Positions 11,535 to 24,180 of a stretch of 64,000 nt of DNA are shown in pieces. Below the pieces are notes generated by a model. The model made no database searches and had not been told where the DNA came from. It was given only the letters and a program-made list of their open reading frames with translations. This DNA is from Neostapfia colusana (taxonomy: Eukaryota; Streptophyta; Magnoliopsida; Poales; Poaceae). Position 1 is the stretch's first letter. The number at the start of each line of letters is the position of its first letter. The translations under genes and the position numbers were made by a program. The stretch spans positions 19,934,273-19,998,272 of the forward strand of contig JASWHV010000018.1 in NCBI GenBank assembly GCA_030760725.1. The letters are read 5' to 3'.

Positions 11535-12086
11535 TGTGTCGTGTTCATAGATTAAGTATGCGAAGGTCCTAAGATATTGTTTGCCAGTGTTATCGATATA
11601 CTTCCCTTTCGAGATGCAGCAAACACATGCAACTTCAGAGTGTAATTTGGAAGACAAAAATTGTTTAGAATACAATTAGCATTAATATTCGGTCAGTGGC
11701 TTCTCGGTAAGCCTGTGCAAAATGTGTTAAGCTATTTACGTTATGAAGAAACTTCTGGCTTTTTATGAAGTTTTCTTTTTGTCTTTGTAAGCATCACATT
11801 CTGCCATTGTGCTCCTTACCAAGATTGCAGTTTTTAGAGTTTGATTGAAAACCATTTCTTCAGACAGTTAGTTGTACAGAATTCTCTTCATAAACCAATA
11901 GATGAGGTTTCTGTTTATTTTTGCGCCTGCTTGTTCATAATAAAGCGCTCTATTTGATAACGTGTGACCTTGCCTGTGCTCTATATTAGTTATATTCCAC
12001 CGTTTGTATACAATTTGAAGCAAGTAAACTGCATGACAAGTACAACAACTTGTGAGATGGGTGCAAATAAGGAACTTGACAGTTGC
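11535..12086. other. Unassigned AT-rich sequence
   Basis: No supported gene. The start (about 11529-11567) resembles 12985-13022 (CGTGT.CATTCATAGA.TAAGT type), suggesting a small local duplication. Confidence 0.4.
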
Positions 12087-12089
12087 TTA

Positions 12090-12668
12090 GACTGCTCGCA
12101 CTCGTGGACCTCTATATCGGACCTCTAAATGAATATTCTTAGCTTTTTACAGTCAACTCTAAAAGACTCCAACATTTACAGTTCAATTCACTGCACTCCT
12201 TCACCTCTAAAACAGACCTCTATATCAACTATCACATATTTTATATTAGATAATACAACTATCTCATATTTTAAAATATTTCATATAATTATTTTTATGT
12301 TAGTAATATTATAATTACAACTTATAAAAATTAAAAAAATATTTTTAGCTTCTTTTATTCTCTCTTTTCTTTTTATTTTTTCCTTTTCCTCGTTTTATTT
12401 TCTTTTCTCACTTTTCCCTCCCTTCTTTTTTTTCTTTTCTTTTTTCCTTTTTCCTTCTCTTTTTCTTTTTCCTTTCCTTTCTTCCTCTTCTATTTCTCCC
12501 TCTCTCTCTTCTTCTTCGGTGCTACAGCCTACCGCTGTATTTGGAGACTTTCTGTATACACTGCCATTTTATAGTCCATGTACCTGCTCCCGCTGCGCGC
12601 GGCCGCTACCCGCGCGCTTGTTGACTTTGCAGGCACGGCGCGGGTAGTGTGCCCCGCTGCGAGTAGCC
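12090..12668. mobile_element. PIF/Harbinger-like MITE
   Basis: The termini are inverted: GACTGCTCGCACTCGTGG on the left and the reverse complement GGCTACTCGCAGCGGGG on the right. TTA sits on both sides, the usual PIF/Harbinger target duplication. The interior (12340-12510) is a long C/T-only tract and the right end is GC-rich. No transposase is present. The TIR match is imperfect, so the family call is moderate. Confidence 0.5.
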
Positions 12669-13052
12669 TTATATAGATAATACAACTTATTTATGTTGTG
12701 CATGGCAGGTCAAAATCTCAAAGTGTGGTAATTTTAGGACCATGTGGTTAACTAGGACGCCATATTACTGCCCCATACTCTTCTCTTTAATTTTTGCCTC
12801 TCTGAAAACTCCTTGCTCTTCTCAATGATAAACTGAGACAATCCAATGCACCAAATTAATAGGCACGATTATGCGGTAGATTGACATGCATTTCGTTAAG
12901 TCCGACCAACAGAATGGCTGATGCCATGAAAACAGATCCCATCTTACGTCTGTAACCTGAAATTGGTAGTGGGCTTGATGGGTGACTAATTTAACGTGTC
13001 ACATTCATAGACTAAGTGTGCCAGTCTTAATGAATTCTTTCAAAAAAGAATA

Positions 13053-13132
13053 CTCTCTCCGTTTTGAATTGTTATACTCTGGCTGGTTTAATTTTGAACT
13101 AACCAGTGTCAAATAATTCGAAACGGAGGGAG
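13053..13132. mobile_element. Small Stowaway-like MITE (80 bp)
   Basis: TIRs CTCTCTCCGTTTTGAATT and CTCCCTCCGTTTCGAATT are inverted and flanked by TA on both sides, the Tc1/mariner target. The grass Stowaway signature CTCCCTCCGTTTC is clear on the right end. Confidence 0.8.
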
Positions 13133-13475
13133 TATACTCTTTGCCACTCCGAGAAAATGCATGCACATTTATACGCAACTCACTTTAATAGCAGCCATGC
13201 TGTGTTAGATATATGCCCAACAGTTTCGATTCTGAAGCTCTTTCAGATGCATACAGATCTGCAGGAATGTGAATGACATCTGATGACTGATGAACATGCA
13301 GGTAAACTAAAGATTCGTGCCTGCGTGAACAAGCGAGCATCGATCCGTGACAGCAAAGCACCGTCCGAGTCTAAAACTTAATTCGAGCGGCTGGGCTGTC
13401 TGCAGCAGTAGTGTGCTAAAGATTGGTGGGCTTTGACAAGAGCGTGAACTCCGTCCGTGTTGCCAAAGAGATATA

Positions 13476-13576
13476 CTCCCTCCTTTCTGAAATAAATAAC
13501 GTTTAGGACAAGAAAATTAGTTTAATTTGAACTAAATTAATTGTCCTAAATATTATTTATTTTAAAACAGAAGTAG
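13476..13576. mobile_element. Small Stowaway-like MITE (about 101 bp)
   Basis: The left end CTCCCTCCTTTCTGAAATAA pairs imperfectly with the right end (inverted CTACTTCTGTTTTAAAATAA). The interior is a self-complementary arm pair around TTAGGACAA/TTGTCCTAA. TA lies at the left flank; the right end is slightly decayed. Confidence 0.7.
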
Positions 13577-13843
13577 TGTTCAGTTACGTTGCGAGCAAAT
13601 GCAGGGTATTGAATGAAAGTGGCTGTAAATTGTGCTTGTATTATTATTGTTTTATTAGTCAGGCTGGTGTGGCAATAATAAGGTTTGCAAATTTGCATCC
13701 AGTGAGTGCTATCTACATGACCGCGCGTCCCTTCATTTGTGCAGCTTATAATAAAAACAAAAATACTGCTCGTCTTCTGGTTGTCTAGGAAATGTTGCAC
13801 AGCTGATTTGGAAGTACCATTTTTATCGCACTTGTATTGCCGC

Positions 13844-14983
13844 CAGTGTTAAAAAAACGGCGCTTAGGCGCCTATCGGTGTCCCAACGACGCCTAAGCGT
13901 TTGAAACGTGCTTTTTTTTGTCTTTTTGGCCATTTTGTCGCTTTTGGTTGGATTGAAATATTCATCGAGGGTCAGGCCGGTAAAATCCGTGGCCCCGTAC
14001 GAAATATTAAAATGTGACATATTTTTATAAAAATATGAATATAACTATAATAATATATATTACGATATTTTTTACATAGCAGTAGGATATATCAAAAACC
14101 ATATCTTTTGTTAAACTTTTGTCTCTTGGATGCATAACGTTCATTTGGTTCATCTGAATAACGTCATTTATTTAGTGTTACTTAACATGATATCTGCAAT
14201 TATACGTTCATATTCAATATTCAAAACTTCACTATCATGTGATACCGTGGTCAAATCAATAATTTTTTTGTACCACTATAGAACGTTAATATGACTTCAG
14301 TAGGTTTAATTTAGAAAAGCTTTGTTCCGCTGATGCAACAGTCATTGGAATGGTCTTGTATGATAAGCAGTACAATACAAATTAAAGATTAATACGTAAA
14401 ATATGGTGAGGGTACGATCATAAGTGTATCGAGTATTCGTGCCTTGGCTAACGTGAAGGCAGATGTCGTAAAATGGTTCTAGCATCTAGCAAGGGCGCAA
14501 TCGGCGGGCGTCCTTTGCGGCTCTACGATGCATCCCGACTGCACCAATAGACCCGTTGATCTATCGTCTACACCATATGATGCACATCTTCAAAATTCAA
14601 AGCCGTGAAGACACTTTAGATAGCAGGCGCAACCACAATTGGATCGGAATCCGAAGGTTAGAGCTAAGATAGGTTAGCGGCGATAGGGTGAGAGACAACA
14701 TGATCCGCAAATGATGCTCAACACTATAATACTAGACATTCGGAAGTACTATAATCTATGAATTTAGGGGGCCCTAAAAAATTGGGGCCCTGTTCGGTTG
14801 AACAAACCGCACATGGCTGGGGCTCGGGCCTGTATTCATCCTTATCAAATATAAAAACTTACTATATAATGAAGTATATATAGACTTGTCTCCGCTTTTT
14901 GCATGATGGCTAGAGCCACTTAGGCGGACTAGGCGCTACACGGAGCTCTCTGCTCAATTTTCTCCACCATTTTTTAAACATTG
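13844..14983. mobile_element. Possible hAT-like MITE interrupted by hAT copy B
   Basis: The ends CAGTGTTAAAAAAACGGCG and (inverted) CAATGTTTAAAAAATGGTG are similar, and both flanks carry GGCGCCTA/AGGCGCTA-like motifs. Without the nested hAT copy B it would be about 267 bp. The expected 8-bp target duplication is not convincing (ATTGCCGC against ATTACAAT), so this call is tentative. Confidence 0.4.
13967..14832 (-). mobile_element. Non-autonomous hAT derivative, copy B
   Basis: The 866-bp element is nearly identical to copy A along its whole length but inverted. It is flanked by a perfect 8-bp duplication TATTCATC (13959-13966 and 14833-14840). The decayed hATC footprint lies on the minus strand. 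Its own perfect duplication shows that it inserted independently of copy A. Confidence 0.9.
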
Positions 14984-15072
14984 ATTACAATACATAATTC
15001 ATTTCATGTAAATACGAATCAGAAAATTGGGGTCGAAAACAAATCTGGTTACCTCTTCTCCATAATCATGTA

Positions 15073-15314
15073 TGTAAAGAAAACAATAATAATATTGAGG
15101 AAGGCCACACACCGAACCCTTTTTGATTGATTCTTTATATAGAGGAGATTACATGCTGAAATCCACAAAGTGAAGCACACGACTCGCATGACGCTACGAT
15201 CTACAACTCAACTACATGTGTAACGTACGCGCATGACTCACGCTGCATGCACACACGTAACTCACGCTGCATGTATGCATACATGCATCCTCTAGACTAA
15301 GTCTACTATTAACA
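15073..15314 (-). repeat. 3' LTR of the copia element (242 bp)
   Basis: Begins TGTAAAGAAAAC and ends ATTAACA on the plus strand, and matches 24181-24407 with some indels. It is flanked on the left by ATGTA. Confidence 0.9.
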
Positions 15315-15327
15315 CTCTCTCTCAATC
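15315..15327 (-). other. Polypurine tract of the copia element
   Basis: On the minus strand the 13 bases GATTGAGAGAGAG lie directly before the 3' LTR, the expected place for plus-strand DNA priming. Confidence 0.75.
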
Positions 15328-15329
15328 TT

Positions 15330-17923
15330 AACCTGTTGAGATCATGTTAAGATTGTGAATAATTGAATTGAATGGAGCTCTTGATAGGGCCTCAGTTAAG
15401 ATATCAGCTACTTGATCAGCCAAAGATATGAACCTGACTTGCAAAATATTACGTGCCACCTGCTCCCTAACAAAGTGGAAATCAACTTTGACATGTTTTG
15501 TTCGTGCATGGAATTGAACACCGGATTTGTCGTGAGATAAGTCACACCAAGATTGTCACACCATAATAGCGGAGCAGTCCACTGACAAACTCCTAACTCC
15601 TTTCACAATGATTGAATCCAGATGATCTCTGCTGCAACATTAGCAATTGCCTTATACTCCGCTTCCGTGCCGGATATCGAGACAGTAGCTTGCTTCTTTG
15701 AGCTCTAGGATATCAAGTTCGGAACAAGGAAAACAGCAAATCCGCTGGTTGACCTACGATCATCCGGGCAGCCTACCCAATTGGCATCTGAAAACACATT
15801 AAGTGTTAACTTACTTGTCTTGCGAATTTTCAATGCCATATCAGCCATACCTTTAATGTGACTGAGTACTCTTTTGACTGCTGCCCCATGAACATCAGTT
15901 GGAGTACGTATATATTGACAAACTCGATTAACTACGAAGGACAGGTCAGGCCGAGTTATGGTTCAGTATTGTAATCCTCCGACTATACTTCTGTACTTCA
16001 ACTGATCTTCATCATTCAATTGTCTTCCTTGATCTCTGCTTAGCCTCTCCGTTGATGCCATAGGAGTTGAGATGGGTTTACACTTCTCCATATTAGCTCT
16101 TTTGAGCAAATCCAAGGCATAGCATTTTTGAGTGAGCCCAACTCCCTCTCTTAGTGACTTGACCTCTATTCCTCCAAAATATTGCAACTCCCCGAGGTCT
16201 TTTATTGCAAATTCATCCTTCAGTTGTTGGATCAACTTCTTTGATGCTGACACAATTGAGCTCACTATTATAATACCATCTACATAGATTAACATGTACA
16301 CCGTCACTCCACAATGATTGAAGATAAATAGTGAGGTGTCTGCCTTTAAAGATTTGAAACTTAGTTCTTGCAGCTTGTTTGTGAGTCTTGAATGCCAAGC
16401 AAGGGGGGCTTGCTTCAGACCATATAAGGCTTCCTTAAGTCTGCAAGCATAGCTTGAGGGTCTGGTTTGATCAATATATCCAGCTGGTTGCCTCATAAAA
16501 CTGTTTCTTCTAGGAAACCATGCAGGAAGGCATTTTGAATGTCAATCTGATGCATGTGCCAGCCTCTGGAGATTGCTACTGTTAAGATAGTTCTCACTGT
16601 TGTTGGTTTGATCACTGGAGAGAATGTTTCAAAGTAATCAATACCATGTTGCTTCTCAAAGCCTTTAGCCACTAACCGGGCTTTAAGTCTGTCAACTGAA
16701 CCATCTGGTTTTCTTTTAACCTTGTACACCCAACGGCTGTCAATTAAATTCATATTCTTCTAAGGTAGCACTAAATCCCATGTTTGGTTTTTGATTAATG
16801 CTGAGTACTCAGCATCCATAGCTTCTTTCCATCCTGAATGTTTCATGGCTTCCTTCAAGTTTGCAGGTTCACTTTCAAGTCTCTCCCGAGTGTTGAATTA
16901 TGAGCAACACTGAAAGTCCTTTTCTCTGAATATTGAATTGTTCCATCAGTAAACTCTCTAGGCTTGACAATATTATTTCTGAGTCTTGTACACATTGGAT
17001 GTCGAGCTTCTTCAACAACATATTGTTCATTATTATCTTGATCACTTCGAGTCTGAATCTCCTCTGCATCTGAAGCAGTTGCTCCACTGTCATCAGTGTT
17101 CTGTAGAGAATGTCCTGAAATATCATGATCTGTAGGTGAAACATTACTAACAGAGAGATCATTGTTGCGTGTTAGTTCAACTTGGCCATCATTCATGTGT
17201 AATTCATTGTTTGCTGACACATCAGAGGAGATGTTTTCTTGGTTTGGTACTGCAATGAGATGTTCAGTGTAAGTGGAAGGTTTAGGTGCAATGGGAAGAA
17301 TAACAGGATGATTTGTATTTTTCACTGGAGGGACGTCTATTTTGTGAGCAAAAGGGAATAGATGTTCATCAAATATTACATCACGAGATATATAGACACG
17401 CCCACTAGATGGATCAAAGCATTTATACTTCTTGTGAGAAGAACTATAGCCAATAAAGACACATTGTTCGGTTCTGAACTGAAGCTTTCTAGTGTTGTGG
17501 GGCCCAAGATTTGGATAGCAAGCACATCCAAATACTCGAAGAATATGATAGTATGGTTTCCCTCCAAATAGTCTATGCATGGGTGTGTCATAGTTAATGA
17601 TTTGACTCGGCATTCTATTCATGAGATAACAGGAAGTATGGAAGGCTTTGTCCCAGAAGCGAAGAGACATATTGGATTGAGCTAACAAAGTTAGTCCGGT
17701 TTCAACAAATATGCCTATGTTTTCTTTCGATGACATCATTTTACTGATGAATGTGGGGACAAGAAAATCTATGTTTTATCCCTGCCTGTCAAAATAATGA
17801 TGAAGTCTACGGTATTCACCCCCCAGTCTGATTGCACACTTTGAATTTTAGTGTTGAGCAACCTTTCAACATGTTTATGAAAGAATAAAAATAGACTCAA
17901 CTTCTGATTTGCCCTTGACAAAA
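15330..17923 (-). pseudogene. copia pol, 3' part: integrase C-terminal half, RT, RNase H
   Basis: On the minus strand, decoding resumes just inside the nested insertion with integrase residues (HVERLLNTK, then QSDWGGEYR). It continues through RFWDKAF, VFGCACYPNL and ISRDVIFDE (17739-16855), RT in two frames (16753-16493 and 16496-15963) and a copia RNase H tail containing AEYKA near 15650. The RT active site reads YVDG where YVDD is expected, so a catalytic aspartate is lost. Stops occur in the integrase and RNase H parts, and frame shifts near 16490. The enzyme would have reverse-transcribed and integrated the element; this copy cannot. Confidence 0.9.
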
Positions 17924-18123
17924 TGTGAGACCTATGTATGCTGAATACATTGGCTATGATGACACAAGTTTTGAATTCTGCGAAAACACTCTTTTTGTCA
18001 AGGTCTGACTCTAAATCCGAGCTCCGAAAAGATTCGTCGTAAGGTCCGATTTGCTATGGCTAGGTCCGACATGTGTTTGGTTAGCTACAGCGGTAGGTCC
18101 GACTAGCTTTGTAAGTTCCGGTG

Positions 18124-21045
18124 TGTGACACCCTGGCCTCGGGTGTCAGCACATGTTCATGTTCTATGAAGAGGAAACATTTTAATGAAAAATAGGAACA
18201 GAGAGAATTATCAAAAGAATAGCCAATAAAGCCCTCCGAGAGCGTCGAAGGCAACTTCCGCGGCCAGCGGGCCACGTGGCGTGTTCGGAGCTCGTCCCTG
18301 CGAGAGGGAGAGGCCGCCGCCAAGCTAGCTACGTGGCAGGCTCGGGGCTCGTCTCCGCAAAGGGGAGAGGTCCGATCAAGGGGGACACGTGTTGGACACG
18401 GAGCTAGCCTCTGCGGAAGAAGCAAAGGCATTTCCGCAGGACACGTGTCATCCCTGGAGCTAGTCCTCGCGGAAATCAGAGGACCTGTCGCGCGGGATAC
18501 GTGTCGATCTCGGAGCCCACCTCCGAGAGGTCTGTCGCTGCTGGACACGTGTCGACCTCGGGGCATGTCCCTGAAGAGAGAAGAGAGGAAAGACCGGCGC
18601 CAACACGTGGCGTGCGCGGAGCTCACCTCCAAAGGAGGGGGAGGTCTCGGTCGATTGACACGCGGCATAACTGGAGCTCGTCTCTGCGGAGAAGGAGATA
18701 CCAGGCCCCGGAAGGACACGTGGAGCCTCCGGAGCTCATCGCCGCGAAGGTAACGAGTTCTGGAACGGCTGATACGCGTAAGAATACCGGTACGTAAAGG
18801 AAACCGACCTGAATTCCACAACGTTACCGCACCAAATCACCTAAAGATAATATGATAGGATCCAATGACGATCTGAATAAGACTCTTATTCAGGATACAA
18901 TCAGATCAGGACTCTTCTCTTCCCGATTATAAATAGAACCCAGAACCTCTGGCCGGAACCACAAACTTCTTTTCCAACTCCTGAGCCGACGACTTAGAGC
19001 CCTAGCCCTAACTCGCCGAGCAAACCATCGCTGAAGCGCAACAAGGGAGATCATCGGAGAAGAACCGAGCGGTCTGAGGAGGACCTTGAAGTCAAGAAGA
19101 ACGTGAGGTAGGTCTTCAATATCATTGTGTTCATCTGTTTGCATCTGTTCTTCAATTCCTTTCGAACAGAAGCCTTCTCGTGGGCAGATCACTTGATGAT
19201 CAGTTTTACCTAAAGACAAGATCATCACCACGTCCACCTTTGATCCGAACACCCCTGTCCATACAAGGCCATGCAAAAGCATGTACAGATCAATCTAATA
19301 AAACTAATCATGAGATAGCATGCATACGCATCATCGCATCCAGTTTAAGGTTTGTGCATAAATATTGATTGTTGTGAATCCTGTATGCACGTGATCCTAC
19401 CTAGCAGGACAAGCTCAGGGAGCTGTCTACGACGAACTGCAGTAACCAGGTTTTGAGAATCAAGAACAACCAGAACCGCAAGAACAAGGCAAGTGCTCCT
19501 TGACCATGTTGATCCTATGTTTTGGGTAAAACTATTTTATTTTGCGAAAAGCTGTGTGTGCTGAGTCAAACATGATGGGAAAACCCTTTTATAGGAGTTT
19601 ACTAGTTTTGGTTAAACCACCCTTGTCGCCTGGGAAGTTTATGAGTCGGGTATGGTTTTTGCTTTATGCTCCGCTGAGTCTATGGGATTGGGGAGCGAGA
19701 TAGATGTGTCTAACTAACTGCACTCGTATTGATAATGAGAAACTGATGCTGATAATGGACATGAATCGAAGGGAGATCTAGGCAAGCCTGGGTTTGTGGA
19801 TGAGGTAGCATGAGATGGTGGTTTTGCTTGCCGTAGATCTAAGGACCGGTTCATGCATGCACATGCCAGGATAACAGTGCCATCACAAGGCCAAGTATGG
19901 GTGCGGCTTAGCTGAGTAATTAGGTAAGTTGCTAGAGTGTTATGGACTGTGGAAGACGCGGGGAATGGGAGTCGAGTGAGGACTTCCCTAGGAACTGCAT
20001 GGCACAAGAGGGAGCCCGTGGGTGGGAGAATTGGAGATTCTAGCCTGCCGGTGAAACCTTAGTGAGTCCATACATCTAGTAACCCCTTTGTAAAGGCTAT
20101 TTTGTGATCTCTTGACCATACACCGACGGTTGTGTACTGGTATAATGGAGGTTCTGCAGTCGCCGACAGGTGATGAAATCACAAACTTGTGGGTAAAGAG
20201 GTGCAAACTGTGCAGAGTCTAAAACTATCATGATAGCCGAGCTTACGGTCACGAGGGCCTGGCTAAACTGCCATGATTAGTTGGGATGGTTATTGGGAAG
20301 GTTCTTGGTTATGGTTAATGAGTTGGTTATGGTTTGGTTGTTGGGACTGTGGAGTCCGGGTGATAAGATGGTTGCATGACTGTTGAGTCATGGCAGCGAA
20401 ACTGGTCTCGGTGTGAGACAAAGTTGTTTATGGGATAGGATGGTAGCGAATACGTGAAGGTATTCGTGAGATGGTAGCGAATACGAGGAGGTATTCGTGA
20501 GTAAAGATGAGGGTGGAACATGGAAAGCGATGGAGGTATGCTGGTAATTCAATACATGCTGGGATTGCATTCATCTAAAGTCAAGTTGTTGTTATATCAT
20601 GGTTTTATAAATCTGCTTTTCTGCAAATAAGCCTTTTATACCTACCTTGTTTATGAGCTGCATATCATGTGTTTTTCCCGCACTTGCTGAGTACATCATT
20701 GTACTCAACTTGCATTATTATTTCGTTATCAACAGCAAGAGAAGGCTATTATGAAGACCAAGTGGAGCATTATGGCGTGTGATCTATTCTCAACCTTGCC
20801 TGTGGAGGGATTAAAAATAGAGCCACTTCTGCTTAGTTTTGCTTCCGCTGCATAGAAATAAGACTTCCGCTGTGAGCATGAGTCCAAGACTCATGAGGTA
20901 TTGTAATAAACTCTGTTATTCGTGGTAATATATAATCTGAATTCAGTTTGTGGAACGTATGTGTATGTGTGATGAACATCCTGGGCACACATATGCATTA
21001 GTTCTCGGTTCCGTGGTTTTTTCCCACAGAATTGAGGGCGTCACA
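18124..21045 (-). repeat. Ty3/gypsy solo LTR (2922 bp) nested in the Sirevirus-like LTR
   Basis: On the minus strand it begins TGTGACGCCCTCAATT and ends GGGTGTCACA, typical of grass gypsy LTRs. A perfect 5-bp duplication CGGTG flanks it (18119-18123 and 21046-21050). There is no primer site, gag or pol inside, so it is a solo LTR left by LTR-LTR recombination. It holds a G-box tandem array (18273-18722) and a two-copy 32-bp repeat near 20440-20502. Confidence 0.85.
18273..18722. repeat. Tandem G-box array, about 56-bp period, in the gypsy solo LTR
   Basis: CACGTG occurs at 18273, 18386, 18442, 18546, 18604 and 18717, and one-base variants (TACGTG at about 18330 and 18499, CACGCG at about 18659) fill the gaps, giving about nine units. 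Each unit also carries a CGGAGCT-like motif about 10-15 bases after the G-box. The units are homologous to those in the Tat LTRs at 38.2 and 47.7 kb. CACGTG is the binding core of plant bZIP and bHLH factors, so a promoter or enhancer role is inferred. Confidence 0.85.
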
Positions 21046-22514
21046 CGGTGCGAGGTTCTGCTAGCTTTGGTAAGCTCCGGCTCAAGGTCCGGTTAGCTTT
21101 GGCAAGGTCCTGAGCTAAATCGCAATGGTTCTGTTTTTACCACGCAAACGATTCAAACTTACTTTACATCTATGGAACACTTAGTATTCTTTTACTAAGT
21201 TTTTGAACTGTTATGACTATTTAAGGTGGTTAACATTTTGCTATGGTTTGCAACATGCTTATGTGAGGTGTTCACGTAAGGTGTTGTGGTTTTCGAAACT
21301 AACGTGGGTCCGACATGTGTTTGGTCCGACATGTGCTCGAAAGTATTGGTTGTTTATTCATGTGTAGGTGTTGCTTGAGTTCAAGATATGACTGGTGACG
21401 GGATCCATTGAACTAGTCTTAGGGAGAAGATGAGGTTCAACAACCAAGATCGGGAGGAATTATGGTTGAGTTGATCGGGAGGTCGCGCAACATGTTTGGA
21501 TAAAGAACAATGCATATGAAGGTATCGTGGACGTCGTTGGAATGTGTTTGCACGTGTACAAGGAGTGCATGGACGTGGCAACATGGTTCAAAGGCGTGGT
21601 GAAGAGATATGGAAGTGAAGATATGGTCGAAAAGGTTCATCCGACTGGATTATGGACTCAGACTGTGGCTGAGTCGGTTATGGCTCATTTATGGAAAGTT
21701 TCGAGTTGGTTATAATAGGATTTGGTGTTAGGCATAAAGTAGAGTTGTTTTAGGAATATTTGGAACGTTCCTAAGGTGTTTGAAAGTCTAAAGATTGCTT
21801 CTATCTACGCATAGAATAGTCTTGAGCAGTATTGGAAAGTTACAGTTTGAATCCAAGTAGGAGTAGGAGTCTTAGTTTGAATTGGGTTGGCCTTAGGGAT
21901 GGTTATATAAGCAAGGGAGGTCAAGGCTCGTGGTTTGCACGACCTTGGGCTGTTCCTCTTATATTTTTATAAATAAAATTCGTAACTTAGAGGAGCTTTT
22001 GTGCCTTGTTCGTCCGACTTGTTTTTGTCAAGTCTTTCTCGCCGAGTTTCTGGACAGCACGACAGTGCTTTGGTATTTTGACCATAACTCGAGTTTTACA
22101 GATCCAATTGACATGATTCTTTTTGGGTTGTCTTCACAGATTGATTATATATCATCTGTGAAAATTTCACGGTCATTAGATTTGTAGTTTCTAATCTACA
22201 CAAGTTTCTTTGCAGTATTGCAGATATAGTTTTTACTCAGTAGGACACATTGACTCTCGTTTGATCTTTCATTCATAACTTGAGTTTTTCTTGACGGATT
22301 TCTGTGATTCTTGTTGTCGTGTCTTCGTGACTTGATTCTATATAATATATACCACTTTTGTCACGGTTGAACACGTTTAGATCAGTCGTATATACGGTTT
22401 CTTTAACAGATCGATTTTCTGCCGAGGGGGTTTTGTTGTTTCCGATTAAAAGTTTAAATCTACCATTCACCCCCCTATGGTAGCTTTTCACGTGCTCTTT
22501 GATCCTACAGAAAA

Positions 22515-24156
22515 TATATCCATAAAAACTTGTTGTAGTCATCAAGAAAAGAAACATAACATTTGGAGCTGTTTACTAATGGGGGAGCTGGACCCCACAC
22601 ATCAGTGTGGATTATTTGCAAAGGAGCAGAGGAAACATTCTCTGAAGAAGTAAAAGGATGTTGGTGTGCTTTGCCATATTGGCAGGCATTAAAGCATATG
22701 AAACATAGGAACCTAAAACTACACCTATTGCATTATTGTCCAAGACTCATCGTGTGACAGCAAGGGAATGATGTCCTAATCTTTGGTGCCACTGTTCTTG
22801 AGAAATTCTGGAAGAAATAAAGGGCTTGATAGACTTTCTTGGATGGAAGACTGGAAAGTCCATTTTTACACGCTCCTTTTAGAAGAGTGGTCCTCGTGGC
22901 TCGGTCCTTGAGAATAAAAGAGTTTGGATGAAATTCAGCAAAAGCATCAGTATCAATTGTTAATTTACAAACAGAAATAAGATGCTTATTGATATTTGGA
23001 ACATGGAGAACTCGGTTAAGGTGTAAAGGATGACCATGACCAGCAATTAATAAATTACCAACATGAGAGATGGACAAACCTGAACCATTCACCACTTGGA
23101 TTTGATCACCACCGTTGTAACGTTCCCTGGTGGTCAACCTCTCCAAATCACTAGTAATATGATCTTTTGCTCCCGTGTCAACATACCAGTCCGGATCAAC
23201 AGTGTACCCATTTGATGTGGCAGCAACAACAACTTTCGTCACTCCTTCAAGCTGATAATTCTGATCAAAACGATGCCAACACCCTGATGTATCATGGTTA
23301 GTCTTGTGACAGATTTGGCAGGCAACTCTGGAGATTAAACTACCATTGGCTTGACTGACCCTTACGCGCCCCCCCCCCCATGAACGTCCTCCATTACCAC
23401 GGCGACGACCACGACCAAAACGGTCGCCTCGGTTTGCCGATGTTCTGTTAACAGTATCGGCCGACACGTGGACTTCGGCGTTGTTGCTTTCGAGACACAT
23501 TTCATAATTTAACATATGAGCATAAACATCACTAAGTGTGTAGTTTTTACCTCGCGTCATGATGCTTGTTACAAGAGAATCATACTCGACACCAAGTCCA
23601 CGCATGATGTAGAAGATCAATTCTTCATGGTTTATGGGGTTGCCAACTGCAGCAAGAGTATCAGCAAGATTCTTCATCTTACAATAATAAGCAGCGATCG
23701 TCATATCGCCCTTCCATGTAGTTGTTAACTGGTACGGATCTGCATAATCCGTGCATGCGAGCTCGCCACAAAATTCTTCTCCAGCGTTCTCTAGGCGTCA
23801 AGGCTAGTAGTGACGTCAACTAGGGATGCAAGAACATCCTCTGAGACGGAGATGATGATACTTAAGACCATCTGATCCTTGTAATACCATGAGGTATACT
23901 CTGGATTAACGGTGATGCACCGGCTCTCTCCTTCCTCTCCGTTCCTCGTTATGACAATGGTTTGTTGAGGCTGAGGAATAGATCCATCCACATATCCGAG
24001 GAGTCCCGGGCTAGTGAGATAGGGAAGTATTTGTGACTTCTACAACAGGAAATCCTCCTGGGTGAGTTTGGTGGTTAGGGCATGGCCGGCGGATGGCATT
24101 GTCGGCCAAGGTGTGGCAATGGCAAATGAGCCTGTGGTAGCAGAAGCATTGGACAT
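22515..24156 (-). pseudogene. copia gag, protease and integrase N-terminal part
   Basis: The reading starts at the ATG at 24156, 10 bp past the primer site. A copia-type gag follows (LTQEDFLL, then a stop where W is usual, then SQILPYLTSPGLLGYVDGS). The clearest stretch is 23704-22733. It has a zinc knuckle (CQICHKTNHDTSGCW), aspartic protease (DWYVDTGAKDHIT) and a GAG-pre-integrase region. A frame change near 22735 then leads to integrase residues including IIHTDVWGP and SFLDDYNKF, ending where the solo LTR begins. Several in-frame stops are present. Confidence 0.9.
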
Positions 24157-24166
24157 AGGGTCGATT

Positions 24167-24180
24167 GGCTCTGTGTACCA
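24167..24180 (-). other. Primer-binding site of the copia element (variant initiator-Met type)
   Basis: The minus-strand sequence directly at the LTR edge is TGGTACACAGAGCC, which differs from the usual TGGTATCAGAGCC by a small change after TGGTA. It fixes the 5' LTR at 24181-24407. Confidence 0.7.

Larger units (their letters stand above)
12672..13843. other. Intergenic sequence between small transposons
   Basis: Apart from the two Stowaway-like MITEs listed separately, I see no gene or RNA here. Short ORFs at 13546-13800 overlap on both strands and have no recognisable product. Confidence 0.4.
17924..22509. repeat. Solo LTR of a long-LTR (Sirevirus-like) retrotransposon, inserted in copia integrase
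   Basis: TGTGAGACC starts it and CCTACA ends it. The flanks CAAAA (17919-17923) and GAAAA (22510-22514) are a 5-bp duplication with one change, and the copia integrase frame continues across it. Without the nested LTR at 18124-21045 it is about 1.66 kb. The right end contains ATTCACCCCCCTATGG, which resembles the ends of plant Sirevirus LTRs. No gag or pol is present, so I read it as a solo LTR. The motif GGTCCGAC recurs many times near both ends. Confidence 0.7.

Noticed and set aside
10657..14832. The hAT arms as long terminal inverted repeats of one 4.2-kb transposon
   Set aside because: Each arm has its own TIRs and its own 8-bp duplication (GTAGCTAA/CTAGCTAA and TATTCATC).
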